From positions 68,582,659 through 68,646,658 of the forward strand of contig OX439038.1 in the NCBI GenBank assembly GCA_949317995.1: DNA of 64,000 nt, given 5' to 3'. Each line of letters opens with the position of its first letter. Position 1 is the stretch's first letter. This stretch comes from Acholoe squamosa (Eukaryota > Annelida > Polychaeta > Phyllodocida > Polynoidae). A program made the translations under genes and the position numbers. A model generated the notes under the pieces. The model saw nothing but the letters and a program-made list of their open reading frames with translations, was not told where the DNA came from and ran no database searches. This document shows, piece by piece, positions 33,091-44,831 of the stretch.

Positions 33091-33302
33091 TGGACCTCAC
33101 TGACGTGTGGGAGACCTCACTGACGTGTGGGAGACCTCACTGACGTGTGGGAGACCTCACTGACGTGTGGGAGACCTCTCTGACGTGTGGGAGACCTCAC
33201 TGACGTGTGGGAGACCTCACTGACGTTTGGGAGACCTCACTGACGTTTTGGGAGACCTCACTGACGTTTTGGGAGACCTCACTGATATATGAGAGATCTT
33301 AC
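33091..33302 (-). promoter_or_regulatory. tandem array of 20-21-bp units with TGACGT core
   Basis: Units begin at 33101, 33121, 33141, 33161, 33181, 33201, 33221, 33241 and 33262. The consensus is TGACGTGTGGGAGACCTCAC (20 bp, the last units 21 bp) and a degenerate tenth unit follows. TGACGT is the core of CREB/ATF binding sites. The array lies in the leader or just upstream of it, between any 5' LTR and gag. Tandem binding-site arrays in this position are known from the Drosophila gypsy leader (Su(Hw) insulator), and 21-bp CRE-like repeats are known from deltaretrovirus LTRs. The repeat is seen directly; the regulatory role is inferred. Confidence 0.75.
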
Positions 33303-34707
33303 TGTATCTCTGCCCAAGCTGAGATCTCCAGTAAGTGCATCAGAGAAATGGGAAACCGACCTAGGTAGACACCAAAGCACATTTCTCTCTGTACATTCAA
33401 CCTCCCAATGAGGAGCTTGTTTAATGTTAATTATGATTTCATCCCAATCATCAATATAAGGTAGACTGTACATTGGCCATAAGAATACCCAATATGGGGT
33501 AGAGATACAAATGTTATGCTATTTCTATTAGTGGAAAGGATGTGTTGTTGGTAGCACCGCCCTCTGCTCTGCTGCTGTAAAGTGACTTTGGTATCATAGG
33601 GGTAAGTATGCAAGATAAAATTCAAAATTAAATAATTATGAATAAGAATAATTATCTGAAAAACAGGGGTTTCAAACAAGAACAAAGCAATGAAATCTCC
33701 TAGATGCATTTATATATAATGGCTGTGAGAGGTGGTCATAACACTAAAGCCTTCACAGTGGGCACATAGTAAAAAGATGGACACTGAATCAACACTGAGA
33801 AGCTGTTCTGGATTACCTGTGTTGATTAAGTCAATAAAAATATAATTTTGGCCAATATCAATACAGGATGTAACTGTCATTTGTGCACACCTTACGTTAT
33901 TTCACTGTAAATATAATCCTCAGACCTTAACTTCACTTACAATCTATCCATGTATACTACAAGATGTGCATTAATTGTTAATGTAGAAGGCTCAGATTTG
34001 ATTTCAGTGAGCTACTTTGTCTGCCGTGAAAAGATTAGAATCCAATGGTGTGTTTAGCTCTGTGAGTTAGTCTACCATCTTTTCTGTGGACAACTGTTTG
34101 ATACACACTTCTTTGTAGGCTGCTCTCTGACTGTGATCACTCTAGGAAGAAAGAGTCAGTTAGGTATGTGATGTTCCCTCAGAAATTGCCCGTTTAGCAC
34201 ATCATGTTAATCCTAGGGCCTATCCATAGTGACAACCCTTCATCTTGTCTCCAGCCCACTATTCTTACTTTGTAGTACTCTGTAAAGGACTAATTATATT
34301 TTCTTTTGCTGGGACACATTTTTACACTACATTGTCACAGCATGAACTTCAACATAACCTTGTCTTGGTCTTATTCGGAAGGCTATTTTGTGGCACATTT
34401 CCTTTCATGTAAGAACATACTTCTTCTTATGACCTCTATACTTGTAAACCACTCCTCACCTATTCTCATATTCCACTGCAGTCATTTCCCAGCTTCCTGG
34501 ATCAGTCCTGTGCCTTGACCGAAAGGCCTTCTTATGACACGTAATATAACATCTAAGGATGTGATATGAGGCCTATCTAACAGCATCTTCCCATATCATA
34601 TCACAGCTCTCATCATTGACCCATGTTAGATGAGATATTTAGATTTCTGTAGAATAGAGTATAATTCAGGCGCAAAAAGAAATAGAATTGAGCCATTAGC
34701 CTGGTGA
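33303..34707. other. unannotated DNA right of the env-bearing element
   Basis: A 5' LTR would be expected here but no copy of it was found on the other side. Near 33754-33790, AGTGGGCACA and TGAATCAACACTGA resemble the repeat at 40338. No gene is seen. Confidence 0.4.
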
Positions 34708-34715
34708 ATACAGGG

Positions 34716-35064
34716 CAGAGGCGTAGGAAGCAAATCTTTATTGGGGGGGCCTGGCGAGGGCACCATCGCGACCACCTTAAATTGTCGGCTGATGCATGAT
34801 GGCATCTATATTATGTGTATATAGAATTCATATAGAAAAGTAATTTTTGGTAAATTTTGGATCTGACTTTAGGCTCAGACCCCCATTTTCTCTATGACAT
34901 CACCATAATAATCTAATTTGAGATGTAACGTTTTAGTTTCTTTTCCATTGTGTTTATGAGTTCTTGGAAAATATTGGGGGGGCCCAGATATACTCAGGCC
35001 CCACCTCCTTCATGATTGGGGGGGCCCAGGCCCCCCTGCCCCCCCCCTTTTCCTACGCCCCTGA
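34716..35064. mobile_element. hAT-type MITE with perfect 8-bp target duplication
   Basis: Termini are CAGAGGCGTAGGAAG on the left and the complement of CAGGGGCGTAGGAAAA on the right. Identical ATACAGGG flanks the element (34708-34715 and 35065-35072). An 8-bp duplication with CAG-GGCG termini fits the hAT superfamily. The interior (349 bp in total) is non-coding, with G- and C-runs near both ends. Confidence 0.9.
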
Positions 35065-35072
35065 TACAGGGT

Positions 35073-36159
35073 AAGGGTGAACATGTTTTCGGGCACAAAT
35101 ACTGACTCTAATTCAAATTTTATCCTGAATGTTACTGTTGAATCATGCCAACATGATCCATTTCACATTATATTTCACCATGACCTCTTAGTGTCACATC
35201 TAAAGAGTCAGAAGGCAGAAGTAATGCCCACTATTATTGGTCTCTAACGACCTCTGTGATAAAATGAAAGGGGACTCAATCAAATGTGATTAGAGCAGGC
35301 AGGGAGAAACTACTCCTGGAAATAAACTATTTTGGTATGGGACCAGCAGTGAATTTCAGAATAATAGCAATGCCCTCCTGATCATCTTATGTATGTCTGC
35401 CGTTCTAAGTTGGCAGTCAATATTATACTCGGCGATGTCACAAACTCTCATTTTTGTGTTCTTATTTTTATCAAAATTATCAGAATTTGTCAAATCAGGT
35501 TGACCCTCAATTTTATCAAGTTCAAACTATCCACAAACGACTGATGTGCCTTAATGCTAAATTGTAGTGACTGCTTCTGATCGGATAGGTCGCCATGGTT
35601 CATTCACAAGAGAGCTGGAAGGGTCATTTCTATTTGGCTGGGTGACTGAATAAGACAGTATTCTCTATATACTAGACTACTAACCTGTTCAATGGAGTAT
35701 CAAATTCCTATGGCTGGTTATTACATACTCATAAACAGGGAAACATTTAAGGTAGAGAGGATAGGTGATAAATAAGTAAGCACAACATTACCAAACATTC
35801 CATAATCTACACTTTTAATGACTCCTTAGTGTGGCTCTATGCTTTAAATAGAAGGGGCAGAAAAAGGAATTTCATAGAGGCCATTCAGACTCTATTTCCC
35901 GCCTTCACCATTATAGACTTAGTGTGTTGGTACATCAGTGTTGCCTATGTGTCTATCAGTAGGAGAACGATAACTGATATCAACAAGCAGGTTGAGACAG
36001 AGACACGATGTATAACTTGTTATTACACGACTTCGGTGATTTTGGGTGCTTTTTCTTGATATTCCCGTTCTGATACCTGTCGATATTGCAGGTTGTAGGA
36101 GTGCTGATATCATGGATATCGGCACTCCTTACATGTCCTAACACATCATATGTTACATG
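35073..36159. other. unannotated DNA
   Basis: Nothing recognisable; short open frames only. Confidence 0.4.
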
Positions 36160-36260
36160 TTAAAAACTAGGAAATTTTCAATGCCAGGGGAGGGGTCGAA
36201 CCTGCACTCTTCTGATCCCAAATCCAACTCCCTATGCAGTGTGCCACAGGGACTGAAGAG
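36160..36260 (-). repeat. tRNA-derived SINE head (candidate)
   Basis: On the minus strand an A-box-like TGGCACACTGC (36236-36246) is followed 44 bases later by the B box GGTTCGACCCC (36192-36202). This is the normal tRNA promoter geometry. The acceptor stem does not pair convincingly, so a SINE is likelier than a tRNA gene. Confidence 0.5.
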
Positions 36261-36544
36261 AAATGCTTGGTTAGAACCCGGTCTGTATAAGTCATGGGGA
36301 GGCCACTCATATATAACTACTATACATTCAAAGTGTGAAAATACCCTGCAGTCTGGGTTGTGACCCCCCCCCCCAGGTTTCTCGCTGCTGCTCCCATAAC
36401 GGCAATGACTGTGGGACATGTTCAAACCAAACCAAGCCAGTAGAGACCCCAGCAACTCTCACATGTGCAAGGTTAGAATAGCATTATAATTATAGAGGAC
36501 TGCTGGACATTCAAACCAAGCCAAGCCGGGCGCCTAGGTGTGTG

Positions 36545-36660
36545 AACCGATGGTCTAGTAGGTAGTGCATTGCGCTCAGCTTCTACATGTAGGTCCCGGC
36601 GAACGTTTTTTTTTGGCTGTGTGTACACACACTATGGCAGGCTTCGAGTCCTGGGGAAGG
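36545..36660 (+). repeat. second tRNA-like promoter fragment
   Basis: TGGTCTAGTAGG (near 36549) resembles a tRNA A box and GGCTTCGAGTCC (near 36643) resembles a B box. They are about 95 bases apart, with a palindrome GTGTGTACACACAC between, so the unit looks interrupted. Confidence 0.3.
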
Positions 36661-36750
36661 GGAACGATTTTTGTTTTCAACTATATTTATTGATATTATA
36701 TTCATTATTTATTGATTTTTTATTGATTAATTGTGTAATAAAAACAGTAT

Positions 36751-36865
36751 TGAATGGGCTATCAGGCACCTCATTCGGTGATTGTAGGATATCGACCTCG
36801 GGGCCTACATCCACTCGTTTCGATGCCCTTCGATACACCGAATTCGGTGCCGAATAGCCCATTCA
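36751..36865. mobile_element. 115-bp hairpin MITE
   Basis: The left end TGAATGGGCTATCAGGCACC and the complement of the right end TGAATGGGCTATTCGGCACC form inverted repeats of about 30 bp, extending to CATTCGGTG on both sides. The interior is about 55 bp. No clear target duplication was seen. Confidence 0.7.
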
Positions 36866-37628
36866 TTACTCTCTTAATAGCTGGTTGAAGGGACACCCAG
36901 GGTATCCTGGTGTGAGTACCACTCTGTGGTGTCTGATATCATGATGACTTCCGGCCTTAGAGCTCTGTGATGGTGGAGAATGTAGGCTATGCCTCAGGGG
37001 ATCTTCTGGCAAGTTAGATACCAATATAGGAAGTGGGTTAAAAGCAAAAGGTAGTTAAATGCCTATGCATCAATTGTATTGAGACAAGTTTTTGTTATGC
37101 CTTTGAGTCTATGTATCTATTATTCATTTATGTAAGTCTCTCCACGTTATCCTACGAAGGGCACAAGAAGAAAAAGTGTGATTTCATCAATACTGTTTTT
37201 ATAGGGTCATGTCTTGCTTGTAAAAATGTTAATAATACCCTGCCTGTATTAGACAATAAAACAGCCCTGTGAACACTCGTCACTGTCTTACTGCCTGCCA
37301 TGACATGCCCGCCTTTGAGCGATGGCAGCCACCCCTCAGCCGCACCCTGGCTGCAGGTAGGTGGATAATGGTATTTAAAATATTCGGGGTGAATTAGGAA
37401 CCAAGATAACAAACTCCAATCTCTAATAGAACTAGAGAGCACAACAACCCTAATGATGTACACAACTAGGCCGTCCATCAGTGACTAACGGTCAGTCAGC
37501 CGTCAGTTTATTATGATTATCCTTAAACTACATATGGAGAGAGTGCTACTAGTAGTGGCCACATGACATGTTCACTCACCACTGCCTTACTGCCCACCTG
37601 TGATGATGCACTGATTAAGATTTTAGAG

Positions 37629-37631
<3 letters not shown>
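36866..37631. other. unannotated DNA
   Basis: No recognisable gene; the longest frame (37152-37478, minus, 108 codons) matches nothing known to me. Confidence 0.4.

Positions 37632-37698
<67 letters not shown>
37632..37698. repeat. (TA)n microsatellite
   Basis: An uninterrupted TA dinucleotide run of about 66 bp. Confidence 0.97.
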
Positions 37699-37699
<1 letters not shown>

Positions 37700-40337
37700 C
37701 GCAGTCTTTTACATTGCTCAATATATCGAATTTATTTTTCATTTTGCTATCTAGATGGAATTCCTTCCCGTCGGTAAAACACATCAGTTCAGTTGTTTCA
37801 AGCAAGAAGGAATAACAAAGATCCTTATCAGAATACTCTAGGTACTTTTATTCCAGTTGGAATATTAAACATCACAGACAAGGGATTAACAAGGGAGATA
37901 TTATTTTCGCCATCATTTGTGTACTACATGCGCCATGTGAACTGCTGTCAACACTATTCTGAACTGCTCTGTGTAAGCTGTTTTTTTTATACTGTTCCAT
38001 CTAATTCTCTGTCGTGTGTCCCTGGTGTGGTACTGTTTTATGTGCTGTATTGAGTGATTTTCCAAATTCTGTTGTGCATTATGTTATGTTGCTGCTTTGC
38101 CCACGTTTTTGTTTTACTGATTGTGTTTCGCTGTTAGCACTAATGTTTCTATGTGTATTGTCCTGTGTATCCCATGTGCCATTATGTATCTGTGTGCATT
38201 CGTCTTGTTTAGTCCCAAACCTTATTTGAAGACATAACAATTAATTTTAGGAATAAGGAATAGCCTAATGAGAGCCAATGACCCATATAATTGAGTATTC
38301 AACCAAGGGGTCATTATCACTTGCATGCACTGAAGGTGGGTTTATAAACTAATTGACCAGTAAATTGCGATATCATCGCTTGCGAGCCCTTTTTATGTTA
38401 TCAACCGAGTGCACTAAGGTATTTGGAGTACATTGCTTGTAGGAAACTAGACATGTCGACTTTAATGTAAGGTTTGCTTCATTGTAAGATGTCAATCAAA
38501 TTTGTAGAAATCAAATGAAGGTTTGGAGGTGAGCCAAGTGCGTACAAATGCGTAAGGGGGAGGAGGATGGGGTTGAGGACTAATTTGACATACCCTTTGC
38601 ATTGCTTAGTGGTCGAATTTAGTACATTTTGGGATCAAATTGGATGTTTAACAGGTGTAGCAAAAGGCGCCTTCCTCTAATTCATGTTCTCTTTCGTTCT
38701 TTCTTACAAATCATCTCCTAAAACAGGCCCTGATATATATCTTCATCCACCCTCCCTTTACGAGCCATGCCTACCAATCCCTAATTCATTGGGATTGTTG
38801 TTTGTACACACGATGCACCAGGAGTGGTAAGGGGTCAGAAGGTTAATTCAAAAGGCTCTACCATCGCTACCTATGCGATGTTAGTGTAGGCGGATCTCTT
38901 ATCATCTCATGAGACCTAGTGTTACTACAATAAAATAGCTGGTGGTGTTAGGCCAGTAACTAACAGGAAGTACTATGCAGTCCTTCACTATTCCACTTCA
39001 GCAGTTACACCAGCCCTTATTTTATACTGGGAAACGATAGTGGTTCCCCCGAGTGCAAGTGCACCTGGGTGGGGGAGGGACATTCCTAATCGTAAAAGTG
39101 AATGCACCTGCTGACAGTCCTTGAGGGCTCTTTAGTCTACTCATGCATTAGGAGCATAGTAACATCATGCTTCCCTTCTCTCTTTTAGTTGGTGACATAC
39201 TTGAAGACATTTCAGGGTCAAGTGCACCCGGCAGGGTATATATAATTAGCAGAACCCAGTGTAGTCACTCTTGAGAGAACAAGTTTTTCCTCTGCTATTT
39301 TTTACCTTCCACTGCTATTTTTTTCTCTGTGGACCTGTTACCACTCATGGTTGTTAGCTGCTTGGGATAGTGAAAGGAGGGCTGAGGCTTACATCGCTCA
39401 CTAAAAAGTAGCTGGCTATCAGAAAGGAAGGCAGGCCTACCTTACCATAACAGTATATATGGGAGGAAAATCACTAACATCTCATAGGTAGGGATTGCAG
39501 AGCCGTTTGAATTAAGCTCCAGGTCTTTTTCTCCAGAAACATGCATATGTAATAAATGGGTGCTTCCCGAAACAATATACGATAATAAAGACATGACAGA
39601 TGAGCGCCACATGACATATTAACTTTTCTACTTTTCTCCAGAGCAATGTGCTCTATATGATAGCGAAAGGCCTGGGGTATTCCCTGTGCTCTGTTATATG
39701 CAATGGCTTCTCAAGGAGGTCATCTTCAGTCTGTGCTTCTTTGTAACCTGTTCCCTGACGTTGAGGACCTCTGTAGATGCTACTCTGGAGGGTGTTGCTC
39801 CTATTGTAAAAAGAGCTGTGAATATGTACCCTCTTTTCTAAACAAGTCGTGCACTGCTTCACCTAAGTACTTGCACTCACCACATTCATCTGAAAAGTCA
39901 CCTGCCTTGTTTAAAATGGAGAGAGCAGCACTACCAGGTACCTACTCATGTCACACGCTCTATAGTTTATTATACTGACTGACTTCTCCCAACTAGGTAC
40001 CTACTCAAATCCCCCTTTTTTAGCACCGTACTTGAATGACCACTTGTGAGCAACAAAAGGGACACATTATAGCTACATGAAAAGAAAGGACTGGAAACAA
40101 GGGCATTTTTAGCCAGCTCTTCCTTTTACTATAGGAGCAACACCCTCCCGATGTCTTTGTGATGTCCTCTCAGCTGCCATCTCATAGGTTCTCTTTGTTG
40201 TTGACCCGTGTGCCTCTCTCCTCATAATAGGGTACTACATGTTGTCTATTGTGGGAGACTTGTCTTTTATTGTTACATTGGGACTTCAGTGTCTTTTTCC
40301 ATTGATTGATTTCTTCACAGGGGACTCATGTACTCCC
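37699..40337. other. unannotated DNA
   Basis: No gene or transposon terminus recognised. Frames up to 91 codons are present without family resemblance. Confidence 0.4.
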
Positions 40338-40690
40338 AGTGGGCACACTGACGTTGATTCAGCATTGAATCAACACTGACAGTGATTGCATATCAACAGT
40401 TGATTCAGGGTTGAAATATGTTTGAATTTGAAAGTTGTCACAATATAGATTTCAATCAAATCAACTGTGATTCAACATCTAACCACCGGTGCTGATTCAA
40501 TGTTTGTATTCCCTTGTTTATTCAATGTTGCTTCAATATTGAGCATTCTGAGTTGACATGTCGATGCCCGAATCAAAATTGGTATCGACATCAATGGTAT
40601 ATTCAATGGTAACAAAACAATGTTGAATCAACATTGAACTGATAGCAATACTTCAATATTGAAATGTCAGCTAGATAGCAATGGGGCGAT
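40338..40690. repeat. repeat region rich in TTGATTCA / TGAATCAA words
   Basis: Begins CAGTGGGCACACTGACGTTG and holds many copies of TTGATTCA, TGAATCAA and TTCAATATTGA in both orientations. A partial relative is at about 33754-33790. It looks like a diverged interspersed repeat; its boundaries and class are uncertain. Confidence 0.45.
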
Positions 40691-41343
40691 ATTTTTTATA
40701 TCAGATAGTTTCAGTGGGAAATCATGCAGGGCTTGAGTATTAAAATTGATTGATATCCAAGACCAGAGGCCTATTTTAATATCCTTGATGACAACAGGTC
40801 TCAAAGACTTGATATCGCTCACTAAATGTTGTCGTCAGGGATATTAGAATAAGCCCCAAACAGATGCGTTGAAAATCTAAGTGACATATTTATTATTCAA
40901 ACATCTGGAGAGAATATCAGATCTACAGCTATATCCTTTAAGTCGTACAAGAAATCCCTTATGAATGTCAATAGCATTTGCTGTCACAGGCTGTTTGTGA
41001 CCAAAGTGGCTTCAGAAATGGTCTAAGCAGTAGCATAATGTGCATCATTTTATTTTTATTGGCATTGATATTAGACAGAACCAAATTTATGCATCCCCAC
41101 ACAATCCAATAGCCCTGGGAAAAAGAACTCTGCTGCAGTGTGCTCAGCACTATTGTGAGAACCAGCAAATTAGTTTTTACTAATCTTGCTGTAGGCGACC
41201 TCACATAGAATGTCCTCCTTAGTGACAGCGTTTTCTTTTTCTTTTGTGTCTGGCTAACAATCTTAGAGTCAGATGAACACACTGAAAACATGGAAGATTC
41301 GAAACTAGTCAGCGGTGACCACTTTAGGTCCTCAAGTTGACGA
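40691..41343. other. unannotated DNA
   Basis: Nothing recognisable. Confidence 0.4.
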
Positions 41344-41519
41344 TACCTAAAACAACAACTTTAGGTAGTCAAAATTACGACTTTAGGTCGTCATCCTGAA
41401 GACCTGAGTCGTCAGGATGACAATGCTGACAGTACAGAGTCGTCATATTGACGACTCAGGTTGTCAGGATGACGACCTAAAGTCGTTATTTTGACTACCT
41501 AAAGTTGTAGTTTAAGGTA
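41344..41519. mobile_element. 176-bp imperfect palindrome (MITE-like)
   Basis: The left half contains ACTTTAGGTAGTCAAAATTA, CGACTTTAGGTCGTCATCCT and CTGAGTCGTCA; the right half is the near-complement in reverse order, so the segment can fold into one hairpin. It is bordered by TA on both sides (41344-41345 and 41518-41519), compatible with a Tc1/mariner-type MITE. TA is too short to prove this. Confidence 0.7.
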
Positions 41520-41616
41520 ATAAGGCCCCTTTCCACAGTCAATGCCACATATAATTATCAATGTTTATCATCTAATTGATTTGAGGATGTGGCAGACCCG
41601 AAGGACACCCTAGAGG

Positions 41617-41654
41617 TGCAATGAGAGCCCTTTTCACAGATCCTGTCACATATG
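41617..41654. repeat. partial copy of the palindromic MITE seen at 8673
   Basis: GCCCTTTTCACAGATC followed by CTGTCACATATG closely matches the right half of the 8673-8749 palindrome. The other half is not evident. Confidence 0.5.
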
Positions 41655-42567
41655 ATCGATCTACATGCATACAATCTAAAGGTTTGCACCGTTGAATTGA
41701 TCTGTTTCTACTCACAGATGTGAGGCCAACTGAAGGTGTTAAATGAACTTAGGTTACCCCGTGTTTATGATATACTTTTCATATCGTGTGGCTATAAGTG
41801 CCAATTTCACCCTCATCATTTTGTTTTCATACATGTACGTCTACTTACAAAAGTACAGATAATACAAATGAACATCAATTAACTCTCCCTTTTACTTCTC
41901 TCATGGTGTACTTAATCATTATTTCTACCCTGGATGTGTTCCTTATCCAATGTCAAGCAACAACCACTTGTGAAATATTACCTTGAAGAGTGGAAAGTGA
42001 AAAGAAATTGTAATCCAGGATAATTACCGAGTTAATCATCCCGATATTTGAGACCTGTACCTGTCATTTTCTACGGCGTGTGTGTCCATTGCTTTTCTTA
42101 CTGTCTCTTTAATATAATTAGTAAACTCTGTTTAATCTAATCAGCATCTAATTTACACATCTGATATGTGAAAGTAGGCAAACCATTTATAAACTCTAGG
42201 CCTACCAGCTTAGATGGATTGACTTAAATTGTTTCAGCTGATCCTTCTTGCCAAATATGAAGGATGCTTGATCGATTGATATTGTCATAGTTGATAAAGA
42301 CATTTCATGTCCACTGCAGTTCACTGTACATGCTCATTCTTAAAGATAATTAATAAGAAGCAACAGCTTCCAAATAAATCTGATCTCTGGGAGTGGCAAA
42401 TTAAAAAGTTAATCCATGTTAATAACTAAGTTCATAATCCTCAGAGTTTAAAGAAAATGGAATGTTGAAGTGTCAAAGGATCTTTTCATAATTAATTTAA
42501 TCTTTTTCCTGGTATATCTACTGTTAGTGATTTTAATCTGTTCTTCATTCTGCCGCAGATAACTGAA
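41655..42567. other. unannotated AT-rich DNA left of the Polinton
   Basis: Nothing recognisable. Confidence 0.4.
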
Positions 42568-42573
42568 CTTGTT

Positions 42574-42750
42574 AGTAGTATATAGGGGTAAACTCAGCGC
42601 ATAGCTACAGCTACTGAAATCCGATTGACCTACTTACGAACCGGAAGTGACCTAGTTTTGAAACTGGAAGTGACCATATATGAGCATGTGACCTACTTTC
42701 TCGATCTCTCATTCGTTGAGAGCTATGATCATGTGATCATAACAAAAAAG
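42574..42750. repeat. Polinton left terminal inverted repeat
   Basis: Matches the complement of 57664-57836 with scattered differences. It includes the paired blocks CGGAAGTGACCTAGTTTTGA and GCATGTGACCTACTTTCTCG. Confidence 0.93.
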
Positions 42751-43320
42751 TTAACAAAAACACACCGACGAGTTGGTCGACCACATGATTTTACCATGTC
42801 GTCAGTGTGCAACAATAATAACCCTTGTTTATTTAGTTTTTATAGACAACAACAAAAAATAGATAATCAAAGGGACCTGTTTGCACACATGTTTCTACTT
42901 CTTTTGCTAACATAATACCATCATTGTCATGACGTAAGTTGGTTGTTACACACATGAAAATTAACGCGAAGGCATTTTTTTGTGATTTTCTCACACACAC
43001 ACATACCCTTAACCTTGGTGTTCCTTTTTTACACAAATGAAAGAAGATTTTCCTTATTTCCGCAGAAATGCTACAAAAATTTTACATATTTACCTAAATC
43101 TTACAGAAATTCCACCTTCCACACACAAGATTTCACTTTGAAACAAAACGAAAGAAAATGCAACATTCTACAGAAATATTACAAAATTTCCCTAAAATTT
43201 TTACAAATTTTCCAAAATGTTATGGAAATATCACAAAAAAAATGCTACTTACACAAGATTTCGCCATGTGCAACAGAAAAGAGAGACATATTTTCAAATG
43301 TCCACCGTGCTTACACCGTC
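42751..43320. other. Polinton subterminal non-coding region
   Basis: A/T-rich sequence with many ACAAAATTT-like words between the left terminal repeat and polymerase. It holds no convincing gene. Confidence 0.45.
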
Positions 43321-44778
43321 TTAACACACGCGTCTTTTGATATACTGATAACTTAATCCCTGTTTCTTCTGCGAATAAGTACTGACTTGGTGATTTACCA
43401 CTCTGAAACCTTTGTTGGTCACCATAGCGCTTTTTTTGTTTTTGAACACCGTCTTGTAGTCTTCAGCTGTTAATTCATTTTGTTTTTGAATCACTCCTTT
43501 GCAGCTCATTTTCTTTTTGATCCCTTCTCCACTTCCTATGTAACATTTAGAGTTTAAGGTCGTCTTCTTGCCTCCTTCCGACTCCACTTTGAAAAGACCT
43601 GGAGTTCTCTTGTCGAACGCCAGACATTCTTTACAAAACAGTGGAGGGAACCAAGTGTACCCCAGGGTATTACATTCTACTTAGCTTTCCCGATGGTAAG
43701 AGTTGTCACACAACGCTGAAGAAATCTCTTTGTCTCTTGGGTTTGACAGCTTCCTCTAGACTTTTCATGCTCAACGCAAAGTAGAAATTGTCAGTGTCCA
43801 TTTCACACATTTCAACGTTTCTTTCATCTATGAATTCCAGAAGGAAGTTGTGGTAGAAGGCCAGCATTTTCAATTTGGCGTACTGATACACCATGAATTT
43901 GTTCAGGTAGGTCGTAGGTTATGGTGGTGGGCAGGCAAGAAAGTTTCACTGTGTTTGCACTAATGTCTTGAACCTCTTGAACAGACCAGTGTAAAGCTAA
44001 CCGCTTAAAAGAAAGTTTTGCTTGTTGCATATAGTTTTACCGTAAGACCCATTTCCATGAAGTTTATACAGGTCTGAAAGAATTTTGCAGCCAACGTTGT
44101 TGTCGCCCTTTCTCCTAGCTGCAGTCACTTCTTCCACAAAGAGGAGAAACATTTTTTCTGATGTGTATTCCACCACTAAGTACACCTTGGTCACCACTAA
44201 CCCCTTTTCCATGTACCACTTCAAGAGAGGCATGCCAAAGAGGATTTTCTGAGCATGATAACTCCCTATGGCTGTCGTTGAGGTTGTTTCAACTTACCCG
44301 CGGCTTCTAAAAAGTTCCGCATGTGTTCGCCCACTTCTTCCCTTTTCACCAAACAGTTCTTGAAAATAGGAGTCATTTCCTCGAACTTCTCCTTCAACGC
44401 CTCCGGTGTTTCTATGTCAACCTGAATCAGTCCGAAAAGTGAACCGTCCATCACGCCGCTGAGAATCTTCACTTCATTTTCACTTCCTGGTTGTCCCATT
44501 TCTATAAGAAGGAGTGAATCTCTTTCTTTATCAAGTTCAGGCCGTATATTCTCGAGTTGAATCCAATGACTGGCACCTTTTGAATGTAGGCGAGCAGTTT
44601 CTTTTTCACCGTTTCTCTGCACGTCTTTTTTTTTCTCACCAAGTGGAAAAACTTGACAAGCTTTTTCCTCCATGTTTGTCTCCCTCTCTTTCACCTTGTC
44701 CAACTCGTCCAGTATTTCTCTGAAAGTCTCTTTAACTGCAGCACCTATGTTTAGACCTAAATGGTTTACGTGTTTCAC
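43321..44778 (-). pseudogene. protein-primed DNA polymerase B, C-terminal portion, frameshifted
   Basis: The pieces are collinear on the minus strand. 44778-44266 contains GLIQVDIETPEALKEKF and MTPIFKNCL. 44233-43997 contains LLKWYMEKGLVVTKVY and KLHGNGSYGK (polymerase motif B, usually KLxGNSxYG). 43894-43706 contains CEMDTDNFYFAL (motif C, DTDS in most relatives). 43587-43321 contains SCKGVIQKQNELT and NKGFRV. These are signatures of the Polinton family-B polymerase that replicates the element. The exonuclease and N-terminal half are absent. Successive pieces need frame changes, and motif C has Asn where Ser is usual, so this is a dead remnant. Confidence 0.88.
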
Positions 44779-44831
44779 ACCCTCCCTACGTTTTCTTCAA
44801 GTCGCTTCAAATTTACGTCTACTCGGATATA

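Larger units (their letters stand above)
22867..33302 (-). mobile_element. env-bearing Ty3/Gypsy (errantivirus-like) endogenous element
   Basis: Read on the minus strand the order is a leader with a tandem repeat array (33302-33091), gag (32714-31077), pol with protease, RT, RNase H and integrase (31053-26323), a gap of about 830 bp, and an env-like gene in two or three frame segments (25492-22867). This is the gag-pol-env plan of Gypsy retroviruses. The enzymatic genes are open, so the copy is not old, but env is broken. LTRs, primer-binding site and target duplications were not found, so the true ends may lie outside these coordinates. Confidence 0.85.

Noticed and set aside
33091-33302. 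CRISPR-like array
   Set aside because: The repeats are head-to-tail without unique spacers, in a eukaryotic retroelement.
22867-34300. LTRs, target duplication and tRNA primer site for the env-bearing element
   Set aside because: I compared the sequence left of env and right of gag by eye and found no shared LTR. An 11-base word common to 25.9 and 33.1 kb (AAGGCCTTGAT) is too short to mean anything. The ends are left open.
36160-36660. Functional tRNA genes
   Set aside because: Promoter boxes are present but acceptor stems do not pair, so these are listed as SINE candidates only.
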